Shown: positions 1 to 11,153 of the stretch, one piece after another | How the letters are laid out: the number at the start of each line of letters is the position of its first letter | Position numbering within the stretch: position 1 is the stretch's first letter | From: Zea mays | Taxonomy: Eukaryota; Streptophyta; Magnoliopsida; Poales; Poaceae | Direction of reading: 5' to 3' | Length of the DNA stretch: 64,000 bases | Assembly (NCBI RefSeq): GCF_902167145.1 | Contig: NC_050097.1 | Span: forward strand, 144,547,982 to 144,611,981 | Program-made: the position numbers and the translations under genes | The notes under the pieces: model-generated | The model's input: only the letters and a program-made list of their open reading frames with translations | Told to the model about the DNA's origin: nothing | Database searches by the model: none

Positions 1-240
1 GGTCACTCGGCCACGCCTCGCCACGCCACGCCACGCCCGGCCCGGCCGGCGGCGGCGCGCGCGCGCGTGTGGCACGCCCTTGTCCATTTCTTGACTTCTC
101 AAGTTAAGTGGAATAAATCCCACCATATAAGTCAAGGCAAAAGACCTTTGGACTTCCAATGTGGTACTATTAGTATTCTCCACCATTACACACCATAGAG
201 TTTATTCAATAAATGGGCCAAGCCCATAAAAGATCCAACA
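1..240. other. unassigned edge sequence with GC-rich simple repeat
   Basis: The first 70 bases are low-complexity: repeats of ccacg, then a cg/gc run. From about 80 to 240 the sequence becomes AT-richer and ends in tccaaca just before an unrelated coding fragment starts. That ending would fit the 3' end of an LTR inserted into the antisense gene that follows, but the left side lies outside the window, so neither a partner LTR nor a TSD can be checked. No coding region is visible. Confidence 0.3.
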
Positions 241-258
241 TTAGATTGGCTGGGTATA

Positions 259-1104
259 TTATGGAGGAGACAGAGGAAGATGAGGAAGAGAAACTCTCAC
301 TGGTTCGTCGTGAGCGGCGATCCAAGGCTCGGAGTGATACTTCGAGTCTCGCTGCCTAGCGAGGATGGTGAGAGTCCAGGCTCTAGCAATATCCGCTGTG
401 GAGTGCCACCTTGAAGAAGCTGTTCTAGAGGCATTGCTATGCGGACTACCTGAGATTAGCGTTGCTGATTTTGATATTGTTCGTTCAGATGAGGTACCGT
501 CTGTTGGTTTATTGGACGGGCGAGAGGTAAGCCTGCCAATATCTCAGGAAGTTACTGCATTAGTCAGCCGTCTTGGGGATCCAGCCCCAGCCCCCGAGGG
601 TGTAGCAGTTGGCTCGTCTCCTGCTGTTTCGATGGAAGTCCGGATTGGGTTGTCAGTGCCTCGGGTTGATGATGTTGTGGCAATGAGAACTATCCTATTT
701 ATCGAGTCAAAACAAGATGGTCCAATCACCTTGGAAGTGAGTGGCGCGGATGTCGGTAAAGTCATGCCGACTGAAACAGTTGTAGTTGAGGATGCTATCC
801 TAGATCAGTCTCATGAAGGTGCTATGGTAACTTTAGCCGACGTCAAGATTCCAATGGAGGTCGCACTTCAGTTGGGAGATTTGTACTCTTCCGCTCTTGT
901 CACTTCTTCCCTTATGGCTCTTGCAAACTCTACTGCTTCTGGGAGGGTCTTGCCTGTGCTAGCTTTGCCTCTTCCTATGTTCCTAGCGGACTTGCAGGTA
1001 GCCGTTGTGTAGTCGTATTTCTTTATATCTTTCTAATGGATATTTCATTGGCTATTTTTTGCTGTGTAGGGTGTTTTGGACCATGTAACCATTTAGTTGA
1101 AGGC
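259..1104 (+). pseudogene. fragment of a spliced antisense gene from a Tat-lineage gypsy element
   Basis: The reading frame starting at 259 gives an acidic stretch (MEETEEDEEEK) followed by a basic patch, then shifts frame near 357-365 and continues open to 997. The protein aligns by eye with the antisense protein of the Tat element at 26700-27520 (minus): an acidic run then RR-rich patch, then PEISVADFD versus QDLSITDFD, then VVAMRT...VTLEV-type residues, and both exons end in DLQ or NLQ at a splice donor. A gt-ag intron fits 998-1069 (72 bp; cag/gtagcc donor, tgtgtag/g acceptor). The second exon is cut at 1110 by an LTR. Because this gene lies antisense to gag-pol in its relatives, the parent element was in minus orientation. 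One frameshift and both truncations make it dead. Similarity is seen directly; element assignment is inferred. Confidence 0.6.
998..1069 (+). other. predicted 72-bp intron in the antisense-gene fragment
   Basis: The donor is cttgcag/gtagcc and the acceptor is ttttttgctgtgtag/g, preceded by a T-rich tract. The donor falls at the same protein position (after Leu-Gln) as the donor at 26699 in the antisense gene of the Tat element. Confidence 0.55.
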
Positions 1105-1109
1105 ACAAG

Positions 1110-3430
1110 TGTCACACCCGGTTTTCGAAGGCAAACCGAATGTGAACCATGTATATTCTAGGATCAGTAATTCACATACACATCGATTACATAATTGGAC
1201 ATCATCACACAGTGCTCAAATAATAGCGGAAAGAAGTAGTACTTTATTGCATCATGATGTCCGAAACATCCACATAGTCATTAACTTAAACATAAATCAA
1301 AGTGCTGAACGAAACATAGTATGATAAGGACTTCACAGAAACTAACCAAGGGTTCGCCGCTAATCTACTCTAGAACTCATCGAAGTCTTGAAACTTCTAA
1401 AAGTCCTCCATGTTGCCTTCATCTTCTCTTGAGCAGGCATTGCAATGGGGACAACCTGGTGTGTTTGGTGTTTTAAGAAAGGGTGAGTACACATTAACGT
1501 ACTCAGCAAATGTCCCGTTTGGCTAAAGTGGACTAGTTATATGTGGGATGAAGCTCAAAGCAGTTGCTTTTAGTTAGTCAGGTATTTATTACTAGTAGGG
1601 AGCCAAGTTTTAGGGCTAGTTTGGCAACCACATTTTTCCATGGGATGTTCAATTTCCCAAGGGAAAATGAACTTTGGGAAAATGTGGTTCCCAAACTAGC
1701 CCTTAGTAATAACCCCAAGTTATAAACCCAAAAAGGTAGTCCCTCCAAGTGGAAATACACGGATTCATCATTATAATCATCATCATTAAACCATTACCAT
1801 CAAGGTATCCAGAATAACTCTAATCGCATACCACCCTCATGGTTGTACTGCTTTCCCGGGTGGTCATCCAACGAACAAGTCCTTACGGAGAGGTACTCAG
1901 GAAACAACCTGAGTCCCCTAGTGCCACAAGTTCATCATCATAACCAGAATAACATCATCGTATCATAAAGTATTCTCATCATGTTCATTGATTAAAGTAA
2001 AGCACTAGCATGATATTAACCATAGTAGCTAAATCCCAAAAGGGTAATTAAGGACAGGATAAACAGAAAACTAGTCAATCCTTAGGTTGATCATGGTATG
2101 TGGGACAATGAATTATAAAGTAAGTAGGCCATAATGGGTTAGAGAACACTTGCCTTCACCAAGTTGCTGCTTAGGGAAATCTCCTGCAACTCCCTCGGGA
2201 ACCACGGACTGCTCATTGTCTACACAAGGCAACCATTCATTCAACACTTGGGAAATAACAAAGGAACAAAACACCAAACATATGCTACAGAGTAAACACA
2301 GGTTCAATAAAAGGTAAACACAATCAGGTGCTTCCTAAGTTGAGGTAGGTTACTATGCCATGTGATTCATTGTTCCCTAATAAGGTCTATCTTACTATAA
2401 CACTTGTTCAAATATAATTACTCTAGTGATGGGATTACTCATTAGATAGTGTTGGGTCTATAAAGTTAAGCATGAAACATTCATTAGGGTTTCCTACCTT
2501 TACTTTATCTTTATTAGAATTCATATAGCATTAACTCTAACCTAGAGATCAACTATAAACTGAGACATGAGAACAATGGATGAACATTATTTTAATAGAT
2601 AGACCATAGCATGATGAACATTTTGCAATTTGAATCACCAAATTTGGAGTTCATATGACAATGTTATGAATTTTGGAAGTTTTAGAATTCAAAAACCCTA
2701 TTTTAAACATATTTCTCTGATTAACTAGAAGTCTGAGGGTCTCTCAACAAGATTCTAGGGGCTCGGGTGAAAGAACTAGGGACGGTGGGTTGATTCTTGG
2801 GAAATTGGGGGTCTCTCTAACAAAAACGCCAGATGTAGGGGTATCTGGCTCCCTCGGCCATCGGATCTCGGATGCATGGCTGAGATTAGAGCCGACGGGC
2901 GAGCGCACAGGCGCGTGGGGCACGGGTGGCTGGCAGGTGGGCCAGGGAGGTAAGTAGCTTGGGGTTGGAAGGTGGGGACTGAACAACCAGGCCCAGCGGC
3001 AGAGGCGTGCGGTAGGGGCGGTCTGGGTGGACGGTCAGGATTGGGTAAGGTTTATTTGAAACGGAACCGTCCGATCCGAGATGGACGCCCTGGATCAGAC
3101 GCCCCGCCCTGGCCAGCTTTCCCTAGCCCCCAGCGGCGGCGTTGCCTATGTCCGTGGTGAGGGCTCACTAGAGACGAGGGCGCGGGCGCGCTGGGGATCC
3201 CAGAGCAATCGGAAAGGCTTGGGGAGGTCAGGGGCTAGTGCAGCAAACATGAATGCTGGGACAACACCGACTCAGGGGCATCTGAGGGTGGCGGTCCACG
3301 ATGAGGCGGTGACGCTACCTCACTCTGGTGAGGAATTGCGCACAACAGAGATTAGGGAAGGAAAAAAGACGGGTAAGAGAGGTTGGTTATCTCAAGGGGA
3401 GCATCTGTGACCTTTGGACGACGACAGGGG
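1110..3430 (-). mobile_element. gypsy LTR, minus orientation, left part (LTR A)
   Basis: It begins with TGTCACACCC, the inverted form of the GGGTGTGACA end typical of Del/Tekay-class LTRs. The left flank acaag is a possible TSD half. Toward 2744-3430 it is GC-rich, as Tekay LTRs are downstream of their promoters. It is interrupted after 3430 by the minus copia element, flanked by agggg on both sides, and resumes at 59517. No gag-pol belongs to it here, so it is a solo or truncated LTR. A Tourist-like MITE sits at 1613-1702. Open frames within it are short and low-complexity; I see no gene. Its far end is unresolved because of later LTR insertions at 60030 and 61111. Confidence 0.6.
1613..1702. 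mobile_element. 90-bp Tourist-like MITE
   Basis: This is a near-perfect hairpin. The left arm starts GGGCTAGTTTGGCAACCAC and the right arm is its inverse (…CCAAACTAGCCC), with about 25 paired positions and a short loop region. It is flanked directly by TTA at 1610-1612 and 1703-1705, the 3-bp TSD of PIF/Harbinger-derived Tourist elements. It has no coding capacity and sits inside LTR A. Confidence 0.75.
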
Positions 3431-4660
3431 TGAAAGTCGCCTAGAGGGGGGGGGGTGAATAGGTGGAATCTAAAAATTATAAACTTAAGCACACACTACA
3501 AGCCGGGGTTAGCGTTAGAATTAAATCCGAGTCTTAAAGAGAGGTGAAAACTAATCAACCAAGAGATAAAGCGGATGAACACGATGATTTGTTTTACCGA
3601 GGTTCGGTTCTAAAGAACCTAGTCCCCGTTGAGGTGGTCACAAAGACCGAGTCTATTTCAACCCTTTCCCTCTCTCAAACGGTCACCTAGACCGAGTGAG
3701 CTTTCTCCTTAATCAAATGGGTCACTTAGACCCCACAAGGACCACCACACACTTGGTGTCTCTTGCTTTGATTACAATTCACTTAGGAATAAGAATGAGG
3801 AAGGAAGAAAACGATCCAAGCAACAAGAGCGTAAAAGAACAGGAGCAAACTTTCTCTCAAGTCACTAGGTGGTTGGAATGAATTCTAGACTTGGAGAGGC
3901 TTTAATCTTTTGGAAATGTGTCTTGGAGTGAATGCACTAGCTCTTGTATTGAATGTAAAGTGCTGGAAACTTGGATGCTTGGAGTGGTGATGGTTGGGGA
4001 GAATTTATAGCCCTCAACCACCAAAGAAACGTTGGGGGTGGCTGCTATCGATGGGCGCAACGTACAGTCCGGTGCGCCACCGGACACTGTCCGGTACGCC
4101 AGCCACGTCACCCAACCGTTAGAGTTTGAGAGCTATCAACCGTTGGAGGCTTTGTCTTCTAGTGGCACTGGACAGTCCGGTGCCGCACCGGACAGGCACT
4201 GTTCAGTGTCCGGTGCGCCTCTGACGAGCGGCTCTGACTCTACGCGCACTGTTCTTCACTGTAGCTCTGATCTTTAGCTTTTGCAGACGACCGTTGCGCG
4301 AAGTAGCCGTTGCTCCGCAGTCACACCGGACAGTCCGGTGGTACACCGGACAGTCTAGTGAATTATAGCGGAGCGCACCCTGAGAAACCCGAGAGTAGCG
4401 AGTTTGAGACTGTATGGTCCTGGTGCACCGGACACTGTCCGGTGGCACACCGGACAATCCAGTGCGCCAAACCAGGGCACACTCGGTTTCTTTGCTCCTT
4501 TGTATTTGAACCCTATCTTCAATCTTTTATTGATTTGTGTTGAACCTTTATGCACCTGTAGAACATATAATCTAGAGCAAACTAGTTAGTCCAATATTTG
4601 TGTTGGGCATTCAACCACCAAAATTAATATTGGGAAAAGGTTAACCCTATTTCCCTTTCA
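3431..4660 (-). repeat. 3' LTR of the minus copia element
   Basis: The LTR is 1,230 bp with TG..CA ends. Its inverse reads TGAAAGGGAAATAGGG at 4660 and ends in ACTTTCA at 3431. It contains several copies of the palindromic motif CCGGACAGTCCGG and a TATA-like box (atttata, 4003-4009, on the complement TATAAAT). It pairs with 58326-59511, with many substitutions and small indels between the two. Confidence 0.93.
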
Positions 4661-4950
4661 ATCTTCTCCTTTTTGGTGATTGATGCCAACACAAACCAAA
4701 GCAAATATATAAGTACAAAATTGAACTAGTTTGCATAAGGTAAGTGCATAGGTTACTTGGAATTAAACCATTTTATTATTTTCACTAGATATGCATGGAT
4801 TGCTTTCTTTTATTTAACACTTAGGACCACATTTGCACCACTTGTTTTGTTTTTGCAAATCTTTTTGGAAAATCTTTTTCAAAGTCTTTTTGCAAATAGT
4901 CAAAGGTATATGAATAAGATTGCAAGAAGCATTTTCATGTTTTGAAATTT
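4661..4950 (-). other. 3' untranslated region of the minus copia, distal part
   Basis: This is the continuation of the minus copia's noncoding tract between RNase H and the 3' LTR. It matches the plus-strand copia at about 14920-15203. It is separated from its other half (44452-44990) by the Tekay insertion, with TSD aattt at 4946-4950. The purine tract next to the LTR (inverse of cttctcctttttgg) is the likely polypurine tract. No gene is present. Confidence 0.85.
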
Positions 4951-7278
4951 TGTAATACCCAATTTGTGAGAGATCATATAAGAGGAGAAAAGTTATTCCC
5001 TTTATGTATATGTGTATATTGTATCTACTTATCATCACATGTGGATATCATATTTAAAGACCAATAACTAATAAAAAGTTATACCACTGAATTATGCATC
5101 ATGCTGGGTTTTTATCTTGTGTGCATTTTGTGATAATATAAAAATAAAGTAAAAATAAATATGATAATACCCAAATTAGAATTTAAACCCTAAGGAAATT
5201 CCAGAATTAAAACCAAAAAGAGAAAAGATATAAAAAATAATATATGTAAATATATCTCCAAAGTAGTACTGTTTATGGCGCAATATCATCTAGGGATAAA
5301 TTGGCCACAAGTTTAAATTTAAACTAGAATTCAAACTTGAATTGAAAAGGGGAGAAAAGAAAGGGAAAAAATAAATAAAAAGAAAAAGAAAAATACAAAC
5401 CTAGGTTGGGCCGAATCTGCCACTAGCGGCCCATCTAGCCCACTCCGCGCGGCTAGTCGTGCACTCCCCCGCCTGCACCGTATTTCACTGACCTGGTGGG
5501 CCCACTTGCCTGTGACGGTAGCCTCGCGTCCACTTATTCGCTGATGGGTCGAACCCGCATGTCAGCACTTTTCCCCCTACTTCGCAACGGCTAGCGCGGA
5601 AGTCGCCGCCATTGCCGGGGTTGTGGGCGACCTTCCCCTCCGCCCGGACCTAGACTCCATGAGATAAAAGGGAGCCTCCGTGACCCATCCTTCCCCTGCT
5701 AACTTCTCGCCCTCCCTCGCGCCCATAGTCCGTTGAAAATCCACCGCTACTACCACCACCACGGGCTCGGGTCTGGCCGCCGTCGTCGTCCGGCAAGTCT
5801 ACGGGTGCGCGCGCCTCAGAGTTAGGGTCGGAGTGCTTGCGACGTAGCCCCAGAGGTGATCGCAGGCTTCTCTGCCCCGGAACGCAATCTGTCTCGCCGT
5901 GATTCCTCGTTGCCACCGTGCACATCGCCTGGACCCGCACCGTGCCATCGCTGGGTGGTCTCTGCGCATAAATCCTCGGTGAGTATCCATTTCAAGTGTT
6001 CGCGCGATAGTAGTGACCATTTAGCACTATTAGAGTTAGGATTTAGTACCTGGTATCGACGGGCAGTGAGTTCGCCGGTGTGTGGGCGTCCGCCAGGGCG
6101 GCGCCGCCGTCGCCCGAGAGCTATCGGGGAAGAGGAGCCAGGAATCGTCAATTCTCGATTAAACAGTCCAGATTAGACGGGGCATACCGCAATCGAGAGT
6201 GAATCTGTGGCGTCCATTCGTTAGTGAGCGTTGTAGATTAAAAATGGACATAGTAGATCTGGGTCGTTGGATTCAGATCTGGTGGTTCTGGGCGCATACC
6301 GTTTCGCAGAGGCATCGATCTAATCTAGCACGTTCATTTCCGATCGGACGGCCAGAGCAGGCCCTTGACCACTTTTATACCCAATAATGTTCTTTAATGT
6401 CATTATTCATGCATAGGCTTAATTTTGATGGGACCCAATAGGTCACCCTAGTCTGTTTATCCATTTTACCTTGTTTACCCCTGAATCATTTGGGTAGTTA
6501 TGCTATTGCTTCACATGGTTTTGGGATAATATTTCATTATATCCATGTTCCAGTATTTTGTTATTCTATTTATGTTCATGTCAAGATCATTAATGTTAAT
6601 TGGAACATGGAGCTTAACTTGAGAAACACGTGCCACCACAAGGGTGGAATGGGACTCCCTTGGCTGACTAATTAGAAAAGCTAGTGGAAGACTACCTTAC
6701 CCGAAAGGGACAAGGGCAGTAGGGGAGTTGCATGCAGGGAGGTTCTCGGGTTGATTTTGCTGTGATGGCGGTCAGACGGGGGATTCTAGCAAGTGCTCTT
6801 TCCATAAACTGTAGCGTGTTTTCGGAAGCTAGTGGAACTTTGTAAAGTCCTCGTAGTGTTGCCCAGTCTCGCTTCCTCGGTAGAGGTGTACGGGAGTCGC
6901 GATCCCTTGGCAGATGGGTAACATGACTTGTGGGTACAGGGTACAACCTCTGCATAGTGTAAAACTGGTATACTAGCCGTGCTCGCGGTCATGAGCAGCT
7001 CAGCACTCTCGCATGATTAATTTATGTAACTTAAATTCAATTTTGTCATTTGCATATGCATGGGATTATTTATTAATTTTGTTCTATTACTTTTATTAAG
7101 GTTTGGTATTTACTTACATCTAATAACTGCTAATAAAATTTTGACCAACTGATTAAAAGCAATGCTTAGCTTTAACCCCTATTGTTGATTAGCCTTACAC
7201 ATCACATGAACTCCCACCTTTGGTGAGTTCATGCCCACTGGTTTCCCCACAACTTGTTGAGCTATGATCATGTGTGAG
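4951..7278 (+). repeat. 5' LTR of Tekay element, first segment
   Basis: It starts TGTAATACCC. An AT-rich first 450 bp is followed by a GC-rich promoter-like zone (about 5400-5960) with a TATA-like gataaaag at 5663-5670. At 6361-6364 it lacks about 607 bp that the 3' LTR keeps at roughly 42634-43240; a shared gcc at the edges suggests microhomology deletion. It is interrupted at 7279 by the copia insertion, which duplicated gtgag (7274-7278). No gene is seen. Confidence 0.92.
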
Positions 7279-8468
7279 TGAAAGGAAAATAGAGTTTAAC
7301 CTTTTCCTATAAATAATTTTGGTGGTTGAATGCCCAACACAAATAATTGGACTAACTAGTTTGCTCTAGATTATATTCTCTACAGGTGCTAAAGGTTCAA
7401 CACAAACCAATAAAAAGATCAAATTAGGGTTCAAAAGAAAGGAGCAAAAGAAATCGAAGAGAACCCTGGTTTGGCGCACCGGATTGTCCGGTGTGCCACC
7501 AGACAATGTCCGGTGCACCAGGGCCGTACGAGTCTGAACTTGCCACCTTCGGGTTTCAGAAGAACCACTCCGCTATAATTCACCGGACTATCCGGTGTGC
7601 CACTGGACTGTCCGGTGCACCAGCGGAGCAACGGCTCCAGCGCAACAATCGACTGCAATGGACACCTGCAAAAGTGCTATAGTGCGCGGACAGTTCGCGC
7701 AGAGTCAGAGCAGCCGCCAGAAGGCGCACCGGATAGTGAACATGGACTGTCCGGTGCCGCAAGAAGACACAACTCCAACGGTCGAAACCACTAGAACCCT
7801 AATGGTTGGGTGACGTGGCTGGCGCACCGGACAGTGTCTGGTGTGCCCATCGACAGCAGCCTGCCCCAACGGTTGAATTGGTGGTTGGGGGGCTATAAAT
7901 ACCCCACAACCACCTCCACTCCAACCATCCAAGCATTCACTACTGCACATTCAATACAAAAGCAATAGACACCACTCCAAAGACACAATTCAAGTGATCG
8001 ATCCGCTCAAAGTCTACAATTCAACTCTAGCGCATTTAGACTTCTGAGAGGATCATTTGTGTTTTCCTTGTTGCTCTTGTTTGCTTGGTTGGCTTTCTTC
8101 TTCCTCATTCTTGTTCTTAAGTGACTTGTAATCAAATAAAGAGACACCAATTGTGTGGTGGTCCTTGTGAGGTCTAAGTGACTCATTTGATTAAGGAGAA
8201 AGCATACTCGGTCTAAGTGATCTATTGAGAGAGGGAAAGGGTTGAAAGAGACCCGGTCTTTGTGACCACCTCAATGGGGACTAGGTTCTTTAGAACCGAA
8301 CCTTGGTAAAACAAATCTCCGTGTCATCCGCTTTATTTCTTGGTTGATTTGTTTTCACCTCTCTCTCCGGACTTGATATTCGCTCTAACGCTAAACCCGA
8401 CTTGTAGCTTGTTGATTAAGTTATAAATTTCAGATTTCGCCTATCCACCCCCCTCTAGTCGACTTTCA
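7279..8468 (+). repeat. 5' LTR of the plus copia element
   Basis: It runs from TGAAAGGAAAAT to CGACTTTCA, directly followed by the PBS. A TATA box (TATAAAT, 7894-7900) lies in ggctataaatacc, so transcription would start near 7925. The stretch 7470-7850 is packed with palindromic CCGGACNGTCCGG-type motifs. Confidence 0.94.
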
Positions 8469-8470
8469 AT

Positions 8471-8482
8471 TGGTATCAGAGC
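8471..8482 (+). other. primer-binding site of the plus copia
   Basis: tggtatcagagc, two bases after the LTR end, is the usual plant Ty1/copia PBS complementary to the 3' end of initiator methionine tRNA. Confidence 0.85.
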
Positions 8483-8513
8483 CCGATACTTCATTAGAGT
8501 CTAACCACTCGAA

Positions 8514-10182
8514 GTGACGTCAGGAGATCACGCCAAGAGGGAGATCGTGACCGGCGGTGACAAGTCCGCAAGCTTGGGAAGAACCCATTCAAGGGAGTCC
8601 AGCCACAAGCATAAGGAGGAATCCGCTTCCTCCATCAAGTCACAACGGAGAGGTGACAAAAAGAAGAAGATGAAGAAAGTGGTCTACTATGAGACCGACT
8701 CTTCGTCACCCTCCACCTCCGGCTCCGAATCGACGTCTGTCACTTCGAAGCGCCATGAGCGCAAGAAGTATAGTAAGATGCCCCTCCGCTATCCTCACAT
8801 TTCTAAACACACTCCATTACTTTTCGTTCCCCTAGGCAAACCACCATTTTTGATGGTGAGGATTAATGTATGTGGAGTGATAAAATGAGGCATCATCTAA
8901 CCTCACTCCACAAAAGCATATGGGATATTGTTGAGTATGGAGCGCAGGTACCAAAGGTAGGGGACAAGGACTATGATTCGGACGAGGCCGACCAAATTCG
9001 GCACTTTAACTCCCAAGCCACAACTATACTCCTCGCCTCCTTGTGTCGAGAGGAGTATAATAAGATGCAAGGGTTAAAGACGCCCAAAGAAATTTGGGAC
9101 GTCCTCAAAACAGCGCACGAAGGGGACGAGGTGACCAAGATCACCAAACGGGAAACGATCGAGGGGGATCTCGGTCGATTCGTCCTCAACCAAGGAGAGG
9201 AGCCACAAGCCATGTACAACCGGCTCAAAACCTTGGTGAATCAAGTGCGCAACCTCGGGAGCACAAAATAGGATGACCATGAAATGGTCAAGGTTATTCT
9301 TAGATCACTCGTATTTCATAATCCTACTCAAGTTCAATTAATACGTGGTGATCCTAGATATAAGCTAATGTCTCCCGAGGAAGTGATAGGAAAGTTTGTG
9401 AGCTTTGAATTGATGATCAAAGGCTCCAAACAAATTGTCAACTTGGAGCAAAGCGCCACCTCCACACTCGAGGTGCAACCCGTCGCATTCAAGGCGACGG
9501 AAGAGAAGAAAGAAGAGTCTACATCAAGTAGACTCCCCATCGACGCCTCCAAGCTCGACAACGAGGAGATGGCGCTCATCATCAAGAGCTTCCGTCAAAT
9601 CCTCAAGCAAAGGAGGGGGAAGGACTACAAACCCCGCTCCAAAAGGGTGTGCTACAAGTGTGGTAAGCCCGGTCATTTTATTGCAAAATGTCCTATGTCT
9701 AGTGATAGTGACAGGGGCGATGACAAGAGGGGAAAGAAGGAGAAGAAGAGGTACTACAAGAAGAAGGGCGGTGATGCCCACGTTTGTCGGGAATGGGACT
9801 CCGATGAGAGCTCCACCGACTCCTCCTCCGACGAGGATGCCGCCAACATCGCCGTCAACAAGGGTCTTCTCTTCCCCAACGTCGGCCACAAGTGCTTCAT
9901 GGCAAAGGACGGCAGAAGGAAGAAGGTAAATCTAGAGCCTCCACTAAATATACAACATGTAGTGATGAGGGTAGCTCTAGTGAAGATGAGGATAATTTAC
10001 TTACCCTTTTTGCCAACCTTAACATGCATCAAAAGAAAAAAATGAATGATTTAATAGGTGCTATTCATGAGAAGGATGAACTCTTGGATAGCCAAGAGGA
10101 ATTCCTTATTAAGGAAAACAAAAAGCATGTTAAGGTGAAGAATGCTTATGCTCAGGAAGTAAAGAAAAAAATGAAAATTTGA
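8514..10182 (+). pseudogene. gag: copia gag (plus element), start codon lost and frameshifted
   Basis: Gag forms the capsid and binds RNA. Compared with the minus copia, whose start context is gtg-ATG-tcg, this copy has ACG at 8517, so the initiator is lost. A basic, Ser-rich N-terminus leads to the capsid region (MWSDKMRHHLTSLHKS onward), reached only after a one-base deletion near 8846. A TAG at about 9269 replaces the Trp of the KWDDHE-type sequence seen in the sister copy. The region resumes through STLEVQPVAFKATEEKKEES to a CCHC knuckle (CYKCGKPGHFIAKC, coded from 9650), then a basic and acidic tail with another frame change near 9930. It resembles UBN2-type copia gag. It could not make a full protein. 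Confidence 0.88.
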
Positions 10183-11153
10183 CTAAAGAGCTTAGCATTT
10201 GCCATGACACTATTTCCAACCTTAGAACTGAAAAAGCTAATTTATTTGCTAAGGTTGAGAAGTTAAATGTTTGTGATGATTCAATTACCAATCTTAAAAA
10301 TGATAATGCTAGTTTAATTGCTAAGATTGATAAATTGAATAAATCAATTGTTAGCCTTAAAACTGAGAATGATAAGTTAATTTCTAAGGCTAAAGATTTA
10401 AATGTTTGCAATGATTCTATTTCCAATCTTAGAAATGAGAATGCTATTTTACATGCTAATATTGATGAATTAAATGCTTGCAAACCCTCTACATCTAGTG
10501 TTGAACATGTTACTATTTGTACTAGATGTAGAGACATTAATGTTGATGCTATTCATGATCAACTAGCTTTAATTAAACAATAAAATGATCACATAGCTCA
10601 ACTGACTGCCAAAATCAATGAGCATGAGATAGAAAATGAAAAATTTAAATTTGCTAGAAGCATGCTCTATAATAGGAGACGTCCTGGCATCAAGGATGGC
10701 ATTGGTTTCCAACAAGAAAGCAATGTCAAGCTTAATGCCCCAAAGAAATTGTCTAGCTTTATTGAGGGCAAGGCTCCCATGGCTCAGGATAACGAGGGTT
10801 ATATTTTATAGCCTGCTGATTATCTTGAGCACAAGATTAGGAGAATTCATGCTAGGAAACCTCATAATGTTTCACACCATGCTTTTATGTATAAAAATGA
10901 GGCTTCTAGCTCTAAGCAATCAACCCATGTTAAATTGCCTAAAAAGAAAACTCCTACTGCATCAAATGAACCTAATGTTTCATTCAAAACTTTTGATGCT
11001 TCATATGTGCTAACTAACAAATCAAGCAAAGTAGTTGCCAAATATGTTGGGGGCAAACACAAGGGCTCCAAGACTTGTGTTTGGGTACCCAAGGTGCTTG
11101 TTTCTAACATCAAAGGACCCAAGACTGTTTGGGTACCTAAGAACAAGGCCTAA
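10179..11153 (+). pseudogene. copia gag-pol spacer, coiled-coil region (plus element)
   Basis: The frame encodes a series of heptad-like repeats such as ICHDTISNLRTEKANLFAKV and SIVSLKTENDKLISKAKDL, rich in Asn, Leu, Lys and Asp, typical of a long coiled coil. It ends in a conserved Cys pair (TICTRCRDIN) and a Lys-rich segment with repeated WVPK motifs (VWVPKVLVSN, VWVPKNKA). A TAA at 10581 fits a CAA-to-TAA change and a TAG lies at 10809. The same region in the minus copia is split by the Zeon-like element. Its role in SIRE elements is not known to me. Confidence 0.75.

Noticed and set aside
5577..6176. Overlapping frames in the GC-rich part of the Tekay LTR (and 37945-38396).
   Set aside because: The LTR untranslated region is not conserved as protein between the two LTRs.
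7431..7950. Several long open frames on both strands in copia LTRs (also 4032-4589, 15485-15854 and 58793-59406).
   Set aside because: They come from GC-rich palindrome-dense LTR sequence, recur in all LTR copies with different breaks, and resemble no protein family.
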